This document shows, one piece after another, positions 6,845-13,578 of a stretch of 64,000 bases of DNA; within the stretch, counting starts at the first letter, position 1; the number at the start of each line of letters is the position of its first letter. The stretch is from assembly GCA_049610385.1 (NCBI GenBank), contig JBMYZL010000014.1:1-64000 (forward strand), read 5' to 3'. Source of the stretch: JBMYZL01 sp049610385 (GTDB lineage Bacteria; Bacteroidota; Bacteroidia; Flavobacteriales_D; Sanyastnellaceae). The position numbers and the translations under genes are program-made. The notes under the pieces were generated by a model. It searched no databases and was not told where the DNA came from. It worked only from the letters and a program-made list of their open reading frames with translations.

Positions 6845-9139
6845 TCAGGGGGACAGTGTCAAATGACGCCGTTCCCCTGAAACCATCACATCCATCTGTT
6901 CACCTTCGACGAGGGTGACTTTTGTCTCAGTTCGATTGACAACAATATGAAGCCTCCGATTCCTGAAAACAATTCCAAATTCAAAGGAACTCCATGCCTC
7001 AGGTAGCTTGCCATCAAAATGAGGCATTCCATGTTTGACACGAAATCCTCCAAAACCTTCCACAACAGACAACCATGTTCCTGCCATTGACGTGATGTGC
7101 AAACCTTGATAAGCTTCTTTGTTGTAGTCGTCCAAGTCCAAACGCGATGTTCTCAAGTACATCTCATAGGCCTTGTCAAACTTCCCGAGTTTGGCCGCCA
7201 GAACAACGTGGATACATGGACTCAAACTTGACTCATGGACGGTTTTTGGCTCATAAAAATCGAAATTCAATTCATGCTCTTCGATCGTAAAATCATCTTC
7301 AAAGAAGTAGAACCCTTGAAGCACATCCGCTTGTTTGATGAAAATGCTTCTCAAAATGCGATCCCAACTCCAGTGCTGATTGATCGGACGGACATCGTCC
7401 GGCAAATCTGAGGCGTTCAACTGTTCCTTGTCCATGAACCCATCTTGCTGGAGACGGATGCCCGAAGCCAATTGGGGGAGATACATGTTGTCCGCTTTGT
7501 AAAGCCAATCACGACATTCCGCTTCTAGGTTGAATGTCCAAGCTTGTTCGTGTTTTTTCAACCAATTTGGCTCACAGTCACGGAGTCGCTTTGCAACATC
7601 CGCGGCATACCGCAGGCACCATGCAGCGATGTAATTGGTGTACCAGTTGTTGTTGACGTTGTTCTCGTATTCATTGGGTCCTGTGACGCCGAGCATCACA
7701 AATTGTTCTTTGTCTTCCGACCAATTCACTCGCTGGGCCCAGAATCGTGCAATCCCCAACAAAACTGGAAAGCCATATTGATGCGTGTAATCTTCATTTC
7801 CTGTAAATCGCTCATGATTCATGATGGCGTACGCGATGGCACCATTCCGATGAATTTCCTCGAAAGTGATTTCCCATTCATTGTGGCATTCTTCACCATT
7901 CATCGTAACCATGGGGTACAACGCAGCTCCGCAACCAAATCCCAATTTTTCAGCATTTTCGATGGCTCTGGGCAAATGGTCGTAGCGGTATTTGAGTAAT
8001 TGTTCTGCCACTGCCGGGGGTCGGCTGGCCAAATAAAACGGCAGGCAGTAGGCTTCTGTATCCCAATAGCTCGCTCCACCGTATTTCTCTCCGGTGAATC
8101 CTTTAGGGCCAATGTTCAATCTGGAGTCATCCCCTTGATACGTTTGATTCAAATGAAAAATGTTGAAACGGATGCCTTGTTGAGCGGCAGCATCTCCTTG
8201 AATCTGAATGTCAGCTGTCTTCCATATATCGGCCCAAGATTGAATGTGTTGATTTTTCAAGTCATCATATCCCAAGTCCATGGCGTCCAATGCCGCTTGT
8301 CGAGAAACCGGAAAACAGACATCTGCGTCATGATGCAAAGAGCTGGCAATGCTCACTGTACGCGTCAGAATCAATTTTTCTGGAGCATGCACGACGTATT
8401 CAAGCCAAGCTGAATGGTCGTCGCTACCCGCACCCCTCGTGACCATTGATTCCACTCCCTCTGGAACCTCCAAACGGGAACAAATTGAGGTGGCCACGGT
8501 GAATTCTGTCTTGTTTGTTCGATTCACCACAGTGGCCGTTTGATTGTCAGCATTGGATTCTTGATCCAAACTCACCCAAAAGGCATCGTCCCAATTGGAA
8601 TCTTCATTCACGACATCACCATCGGCTTTCACTTTCACCTTCAATTCTGAAGCCCCTTCAACCGAAATGTGCATTTGTAGGGCTGCGACATCTTGATTCG
8701 CCATGGAGCAAAAACGCTCTGATTCCAAAAGAACTTTGACTCCATTTCCAAGGTGAATTTCACATCTTCTAGAAAGAAGTCCTTTTTGCATGTCCAAACA
8801 GCGTTCGAAATCCAAAATCGCTGTAGCTGTATGCAAATCCACGGTTTCTCCATCAACAGAAATATCTGTCGCGATCCAATTGGTGGCATTCAATACCTTG
8901 GCGAAATACTCGGGGTAGCCATTTTTCCACCAACCCACCCGGGTTTTGTCTGGGTAATAAACGCCGCCGACATAACTGCCTTGAAGCGTGTCTCCTGAGT
9001 ACTGCTCCTCAAAATTGGCACGCTGACCGAAACGGCCATTACCGATTGAAAATATCGACTCTGATCGCCTTACGTCGCCGGGATTCCAACCCTTTTCAAT
9101 GATTTTCCAAGGGTGAACTGTCAAGTAACGGTCCATCAT
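6845..9139 (-). CDS. Maltose phosphorylase (glycoside hydrolase family 65)
   Basis: 764 residues. GH65 phosphorylases split maltose with phosphate into glucose and beta-glucose-1-phosphate. The catalytic region carries ECHNEWEITFEEIHRNGAI, which holds the general-acid Glu, and the substrate-binding GPNEYENNVNNNWYTNY motif typical of maltose rather than trehalose or kojibiose phosphorylases. An N-terminal beta-sandwich and short C-terminal sheet complete the family layout. No signal peptide, so cytoplasmic. The start is the ATG at 9139; a TTG at 9151 abuts the pgmB stop. Last gene of the pfkA-gap-kinase-pgmB run, placed to use pgmB for its product. Confidence 0.93.
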   Translation of the reverse strand: MMDRYLTVHPWKIIEKGWNPGDVRRSESIFSIGNGRFGQRANFEEQYSGDTLQGSYVGGVYYPDKTRVGWWKNGYPEYFAKVLNATNWIATDISVDGETVDLHTATAILDFERCLDMQKGLLSRRCEIHLGNGVKVLLESERFCSMANQDVAALQMHISVEGASELKVKVKADGDVVNEDSNWDDAFWVSLDQESNADNQTATVVNRTNKTEFTVATSICSRLEVPEGVESMVTRGAGSDDHSAWLEYVVHAPEKLILTRTVSIASSLHHDADVCFPVSRQAALDAMDLGYDDLKNQHIQSWADIWKTADIQIQGDAAAQQGIRFNIFHLNQTYQGDDSRLNIGPKGFTGEKYGGASYWDTEAYCLPFYLASRPPAVAEQLLKYRYDHLPRAIENAEKLGFGCGAALYPMVTMNGEECHNEWEITFEEIHRNGAIAYAIMNHERFTGNEDYTHQYGFPVLLGIARFWAQRVNWSEDKEQFVMLGVTGPNEYENNVNNNWYTNYIAAWCLRYAADVAKRLRDCEPNWLKKHEQAWTFNLEAECRDWLYKADNMYLPQLASGIRLQQDGFMDKEQLNASDLPDDVRPINQHWSWDRILRSIFIKQADVLQGFYFFEDDFTIEEHELNFDFYEPKTVHESSLSPCIHVVLAAKLGKFDKAYEMYLRTSRLDLDDYNKEAYQGLHITSMAGTWLSVVEGFGGFRVKHGMPHFDGKLPEAWSSFEFGIVFRNRRLHIVVNRTETKVTLVEGEQMDVMVSGERRHLTLSP

Positions 9140-9151
9140 GAAAATTGACAA

Positions 9152-9817
9152 CTATAAACTTTTCGTTCCGATTTCTTGAATGATCCATTCGGGATTGGCT
9201 TCTAACAAGTTTGAGATCACCATGTGCGCATCGCCCAGTGTGGAGGCACTCCCGACCCCAAGAACCCTGAATCCCCCAGAAATTCCAGCTTCAACTCCGG
9301 ATTTGGCGTCCTCAATCACCAAGCATTCTGACGGCGACAAGCCGAGACTTTGGGCTCCCAAAATGAAAACCTCCGGGTCGGGTTTAGACAATGTGATGCG
9401 ATTGCCATCGATGATCACATCGAAAAGAGAAGTCAAACCGATGGCATCGAGGATGGTTGGCGCGTTGCGAGAAGAACTGCCCAAACCAACCCGGATCCCC
9501 ATGGCCTTGGATTTTCGGATGAATTCCTCGGCACCCGGCAAAATATCAGAAACCCCCATGTCACCGATGTGCTCCAAGTAACGGTCATTCTTCTGTTCCA
9601 TCAAGGCCAATTTGGTATTGGAATCCAAGACCAGTCCACCTTGGTTCAAAATCCATTCCAACGAATCGACCCGACTCACCCCTTTCAAGTTCTCCTCGTC
9701 TTCCTCCCGCAGAGAAATGCCGAGATCATCTGCCATTTCACACCAAGCAATGAAATGATGCTTGGCCGTATCCACAATAACCCCGTCGAGGTCGAAGAGC
9801 ATTCCTCGAATGGGCAT
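9152..9817 (-). CDS. pgmB: Beta-phosphoglucomutase
   Basis: 221 residues of the HAD superfamily. Converts beta-glucose-1-phosphate to glucose-6-phosphate. HAD motif I is GMLFDLDGVIVDTAKHH (nucleophile Asp and acid/base Asp, with the HH of the cap), motif II is GLGSSSRNA, and motifs III/IV are LSKPDPEVFILGA and CLVIEDAKSGVEAG. Overlaps the upstream kinase gene by one base (TGATG) and precedes the GH65 gene, whose product it uses: a standard functional pair. Confidence 0.95.
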   Translation of the reverse strand: MPIRGMLFDLDGVIVDTAKHHFIAWCEMADDLGISLREEDEENLKGVSRVDSLEWILNQGGLVLDSNTKLALMEQKNDRYLEHIGDMGVSDILPGAEEFIRKSKAMGIRVGLGSSSRNAPTILDAIGLTSLFDVIIDGNRITLSKPDPEVFILGAQSLGLSPSECLVIEDAKSGVEAGISGGFRVLGVGSASTLGDAHMVISNLLEANPEWIIQEIGTKSL

Positions 9818-10680
9818 CAGGAAATTTCAATGATGTGTTCGACATGATATTCGGCCAGGCCATCCACAGGTCTTTTGACCAATCGACCCAACTCGATTTC
9901 TTCCCTTGCGCAGACATGGCGCAAAACATCTTGAAAATGGTAGGCTACACTTCCCACGAAATGTACAGGAACCTCTTTGTAGTTGGGAAAACATTTGACA
10001 TGGACATCAACAAAAGCTTGAAACCCTTCTTCCAACCAACTGATTACCTGTGGGATCTCCTGATGTTTCCCCAAAAAGGTCATGAAGCTCGCCAAGAACA
10101 CGTTGGCATTCGGCTCTTGATAAACTCGATTGATCAATTCATCCTTTGAAAAGCCAAATGTGGTATTGAAGTCTTCCTCGACGACCGGGTCTAGTCTTTT
10201 ATAGAGATGAGCAGCTAACAGCTTCTTTCCAAACCAACTGCCGCTTGCCTCATCACCCAAAATATAGGCCAAGGCAGGTACTTTTTCGGACACCACTTGG
10301 CCATCAAAATAACACGAATTTGAACCTGTACCGATGATGCAAGTAATGGCCGGAGTGCCTGTGTAGGTCGAAAAAGCTGCACCTTCAAGATCATGTCCTA
10401 CATGGACCGTGGCTTGCTGAAAAATCCGACGCAATCCCTCAGCAATGACTTCACACAGCGCTGGAGAACTGCTGCCTGCACCATAGAAATAAACCCGGTC
10501 TATGGAATCCGCGTATTCCATGGCTCTGGGTGTCGCCCGCATCTTTTCTTCCACCAGATCACTGCTGTGGAAATACGGATTAAAGCCCATGGTATGAAAT
10601 TCGGATTCAACAGTTCCTGATTCATCAATGCAAAGCCAATCACATTTTGTGGAACCGCTGTCAGCTATCAATACTCGCAA
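9817..10680 (-). CDS. BadF/BadG-type sugar kinase (N-acetylglucosamine kinase-like)
   Basis: 287 residues of the ASKHA ATPase fold. The phosphate-1 loop is LIADSGSTKCDW; a second glycine-rich loop is CIIGTGSNSCYFDG; LGDEASGSWFGKKLL matches the BadF/NagK adenosine/sugar site. Family members phosphorylate GlcNAc, glucosamine or glucose. The start must be TTG (10680): an in-frame stop lies two codons upstream and no ATG precedes the ATP loop. Sited between gap and pgmB, it could phosphorylate the free glucose released by maltose phosphorylase. True substrate unproven. Confidence 0.82.
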   Translation of the reverse strand: MRVLIADSGSTKCDWLCIDESGTVESEFHTMGFNPYFHSSDLVEEKMRATPRAMEYADSIDRVYFYGAGSSSPALCEVIAEGLRRIFQQATVHVGHDLEGAAFSTYTGTPAITCIIGTGSNSCYFDGQVVSEKVPALAYILGDEASGSWFGKKLLAAHLYKRLDPVVEEDFNTTFGFSKDELINRVYQEPNANVFLASFMTFLGKHQEIPQVISWLEEGFQAFVDVHVKCFPNYKEVPVHFVGSVAYHFQDVLRHVCAREEIELGRLVKRPVDGLAEYHVEHIIEIS

Positions 10681-10711
10681 AACTCAAAGATTAAGGATTC
10701 AAATAACAGAA

Positions 10712-11698
10712 TTAGAGCCTTTCAGCCAAATCCGCAACCCGTGTTGCATATCCAGCCTCGTTGTCATACCACCCAAATACTTTCACCACGGTGCCTTGAC
10801 ACTTGGTCAATCCACTGTCAAAAATGCAGCTGTGAGGATTTCCAACAATATCAACGGAAACCAAGGGGTCTGTCGAGTATTCTAACACGCCCTTCATCGG
10901 TCCTGCAGCGGCAGCTTTCATCGCATTGTTGACTTCTTCGGCAGTGGCGTTTCTGTTCAATACTGCAGTCAAATCCGTGACCGATCCCGTAGGCGTAGGC
11001 ACCCGGACGGCCAAACCGTCCAATTTGCCAGCCAATTGGGGAAGCACCAAGCCCACTGCCTTCGCGGCACCTGTAGAAGTGGGAATCATGCTCAGGGCAG
11101 CAGCGCGTGCCCGACGCAAATCTTTGTGAGGTGCGTCCTGCAATCGCTGATCGGCTGTATAGGCATGCACCGTGGTAATGAACCCTTGTTGGATGCCAAA
11201 AGTATCATCCAAAACTTTCGCCATCGGCGCCAAACAATTTGTTGTGCAGGAAGCATTGGAAACAATCCTATCTTCAGCAGTGAGGATGTTGTCATTTACA
11301 CCAAGAACAATGGTCTTCAAGTCACCACTGGCTGGCGCACTGATGAGAACTTTCTTCGCCCCGGCACGCAAATGAGCACTGGCCTTTTCAGCGTCTGCAA
11401 AAACGCCCGTAGACTCCACCACAATGTCAATTCCGGCTGCACCCCACCCCAGGTTCTCCGGGTTTCTTTCTGCAGAAATCTGAATCGTTTGGCCGTTCAC
11501 CACGAGGTGTCCACTGGATACTTCAACTTGGCCAGAAAATCTCCCATGAATGCTATCATACCGAAGCAAATGGGCCAAAGTTTCAACACCCGTCAAGTCA
11601 TTGATGGCAACCACTTCTAAATCCGCTCGATCCAACATGGCACGAAAGGCCAAACGTCCGATGCGTCCAAAGCCATTGATGGCAACTCTTTTCTTCAT
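10712..11698 (-). CDS. gap: Glyceraldehyde-3-phosphate dehydrogenase, type I
   Basis: 328 residues. Oxidative phosphorylation of glyceraldehyde-3-phosphate with NAD. VAINGFGRIGRLAFRAML is the Rossmann start; SNASCTTNCLAPMAKVLDD holds the catalytic Cys; HAYTADQRLQD, TGAAKAVGLVLP and the terminal WYDNEAGYATRV are all present. The ATG at 11698 gives the usual N-terminus; the frame continues upstream with non-homologous residues overlapping the pfkA stop. Lies 7 bp after pfkA, so both glycolytic genes are probably co-transcribed with the maltose phosphorolysis genes. Confidence 0.97.
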   Translation of the reverse strand: MKKRVAINGFGRIGRLAFRAMLDRADLEVVAINDLTGVETLAHLLRYDSIHGRFSGQVEVSSGHLVVNGQTIQISAERNPENLGWGAAGIDIVVESTGVFADAEKASAHLRAGAKKVLISAPASGDLKTIVLGVNDNILTAEDRIVSNASCTTNCLAPMAKVLDDTFGIQQGFITTVHAYTADQRLQDAPHKDLRRARAAALSMIPTSTGAAKAVGLVLPQLAGKLDGLAVRVPTPTGSVTDLTAVLNRNATAEEVNNAMKAAAAGPMKGVLEYSTDPLVSVDIVGNPHSCIFDSGLTKCQGTVVKVFGWYDNEAGYATRVADLAERL

Positions 11699-11705
11699 GA
11701 TATTT

Positions 11706-12677
11706 TTAGATAGACAAAATGTTTGCGATCCTAACCTCATCATTCAGTGAGGCGGTTTTGTTCTTAATGGCTTCTTCAAATGGGAAAAAGACCAATGAAT
11801 CGTTGACAAATCCGGCCATGCAATTCTTTTTCCCCGACAAAAGCCCTTCCACAGAAGCAACGCCCAGGCGCGAAGCCAATACCCGGTCTGAACAAGATGG
11901 GTCCCCTCCACGTTGAAGGTGTCCCAATACCGTCACGCGCACTTCATACTTTTTTGTGCGCTGATGCACCATTCTGGCGATTTCAAACGCACCTCCACTC
12001 GGATGACCTTCAGCGACAATGACAATTGAACTGGTTTTGTTGGATTGTTGGCCTTTCTCCAAAATGTTCACCAACTCGTCAATGTCAATTTCCGATTCCA
12101 CCGTCATCACGGCAATTGCCCCGGTTGCGATTCCGGTATGGAGTGCGATAAACCCTGAATCTCTGCCCATAACCTCCACAAAAAACAGTCGGTTGTGGCT
12201 GTCTGCCGTATCTCGAATCTTGTCAACGGCCTCGACGACGGTGTTTGTGGCGGTATCAAAACCAATGGTGAAATCTGTGCCTGCCAAGTCATTGTCAATG
12301 GTTCCGGGGATGCCAATTACAGGAAACCCCGTTTCTTGATGAAAGAGCATAGCTCCCGTGAAGGTACCGTTACCACCAATGACGACGAGGCCATCGACTT
12401 CGTTCGTTAGCAAATGAGCGTGGGCAGCTTTCCGCCCTTCAACAGTTCTGAATTCTTCGCTTCTCGCGCTTTTGAGAATGGTGCCACCACGGCCCAAAAT
12501 CTTGGCAACTGAGCGAACATGCAGTCTTTTGAAATCCCCACGAACCAATCCTTGGTAGCCCTGAAAAACACCAACCACTTCGCAATCGTTGTACACGGCT
12601 GTTCGCACAACCGCTCTTATTGCTGCGTTCATGCCTGGTGAATCACCGCCAGACGTCAAAACTGCAATTTTCTTCAT
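11706..12677 (-). CDS. pfkA: ATP-dependent 6-phosphofructokinase
   Basis: 323 residues. Phosphorylates fructose-6-phosphate, the committed step of glycolysis. TSGGDSPGMNAAIRAVVR starts the ATP site; GGNGTFTGA, the catalytic GIPGTIDNDLAGTD and the EVMGRDSGF and LGHLQRGGDPSC substrate motifs are present. The Gly in GGNGTF fits the ATP-using type rather than the PPi type, which carries Asp there. First gene of the five-gene minus-strand run; its promoter must lie in the 147-bp gap shared with the Nudix regulator. Confidence 0.97.
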   Translation of the reverse strand: MKKIAVLTSGGDSPGMNAAIRAVVRTAVYNDCEVVGVFQGYQGLVRGDFKRLHVRSVAKILGRGGTILKSARSEEFRTVEGRKAAHAHLLTNEVDGLVVIGGNGTFTGAMLFHQETGFPVIGIPGTIDNDLAGTDFTIGFDTATNTVVEAVDKIRDTADSHNRLFFVEVMGRDSGFIALHTGIATGAIAVMTVESEIDIDELVNILEKGQQSNKTSSIVIVAEGHPSGGAFEIARMVHQRTKKYEVRVTVLGHLQRGGDPSCSDRVLASRLGVASVEGLLSGKKNCMAGFVNDSLVFFPFEEAIKNKTASLNDEVRIANILSI

Positions 12678-12750
12678 TTGAAAAATCTACTTTTTTTTTC
12701 CGTGCCGACGATGAACGTTGCAATCGCTTCGCGGCGCGAATGTAAGGCGT

Positions 12751-12766
12751 AACATTGGGAAATGTT
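12751..12766. promoter_or_regulatory. 6-4-6 inverted repeat in pfkA/regulator gap
   Basis: AACATT-GGGA-AATGTT, a short perfect inverted repeat mid-way between the divergent pfkA and regulator genes. A neighbouring AATGT/ACATT pair (12739-12756) overlaps it. It differs in sequence from the palindrome at 12800-12818. A second operator is possible; chance is also possible for so short a repeat. Confidence 0.25.
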
Positions 12767-12799
12767 CAAGGAATTTCAACTTAGTGTTTTATGTACACG

Positions 12800-12818
12800 A
12801 AGGTAATTCGATTACCTT
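12800..12818. promoter_or_regulatory. Perfect 8-3-8 palindrome, putative operator of the Nudix regulator
   Basis: AAGGTAAT-TCG-ATTACCTT is a perfect 19-bp inverted repeat ending 6 bp before the regulator ATG. It contains most of TACCTTTG (12813-12820), which matches the Bacteroidota -7 promoter element TAnnTTTG. NrtR-family regulators bind palindromes of about this size near their own promoters. Autoregulation and control of the divergent glycolytic/maltose operon are therefore likely, but this is inferred from position. Confidence 0.65.
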
Positions 12819-12824
12819 TGACCC

Positions 12825-13574
12825 ATGCCTACATCTCAAAACAACTCCTTTGCCCAAGTTGATGTCTCTGTGGACTGCGTTGTTTTTGGCTACAACGACG
12901 ATGGATTGAAAGTGCTGCTCATCGATCAGAAAGCAAATCAAAACCCCAACCACCCCATTCCAGTTCTTTACAAAGCGCTTCCCGGTGATTTGATTCTGAA
13001 GCAAGAGTCCTTTGAAGATGCCGCAAGCCGTGTATTATACGAATTGACCAGACTGAAAGGTGTTTTTCTGCAACAATTTCACGCATTTGGAAACCCAAAT
13101 CGCGTGCGTGAATTGAAAGACCAGGACTGGCTTCGAAGTTTTCGAACCCATCCCAATCGTCGTGTCATCACTGTGGCTTATTATGGTTTGGTCAGTTTGC
13201 ATGACCACACACCTGAGCCCGCAAGTTTTGCAGGCCAAACAAATTGGGTGGATCTCGGGGATGTTCCTGAGTTGGCCTTTGACCACAATGACATCGTGGA
13301 TGAAGCTGTGAAAACCTTGAGGAGTCATTTGGAAAGCCAACACATCAGTTTTGAACTGCTCCCGAAAAAGTTCACATTGAGTCAGTTACAAGGTTTGTAC
13401 GAGTCCGTTTTGGACAAAAAATTGGACAAAAGGAATTTCAGGAAGAATGTCAAAAAAATGAGCCATGTCGTTGCGCTGGATGAAAAGCAGACGGGTGTTC
13501 TGCACAAGCCAGCCCAGCTGTTTAGCTATGACCCTGATGGCTTGGACTCTGATTTAAATGATATGCAAAAGTGA
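12825..13574 (+). CDS. Nudix/winged-helix transcriptional regulator (NrtR/AraR-like)
   Basis: 249 residues: an N-terminal Nudix domain (about 10-150; VDVSVDCVVFGYNDDGLKVL start) joined to a C-terminal winged helix (about 165-235, FTLSQLQGLYESVLDKKLDK and RNFRKNVKK). This is the NrtR architecture; Bacteroidota use such proteins as sugar-responsive regulators. The Nudix box is degenerate: after GDLILKQE the catalytic REUXEE is replaced by RVLYEL, so it should sense a ligand rather than hydrolyse one. It stands between the pfkA operon and the amylase/Sus operon, with a palindrome just upstream, so a maltodextrin or sugar-phosphate effector is likely. Confidence 0.88.
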   Translation: MPTSQNNSFAQVDVSVDCVVFGYNDDGLKVLLIDQKANQNPNHPIPVLYKALPGDLILKQESFEDAASRVLYELTRLKGVFLQQFHAFGNPNRVRELKDQDWLRSFRTHPNRRVITVAYYGLVSLHDHTPEPASFAGQTNWVDLGDVPELAFDHNDIVDEAVKTLRSHLESQHISFELLPKKFTLSQLQGLYESVLDKKLDKRNFRKNVKKMSHVVALDEKQTGVLHKPAQLFSYDPDGLDSDLNDMQK

Positions 13575-13578
13575 AACC

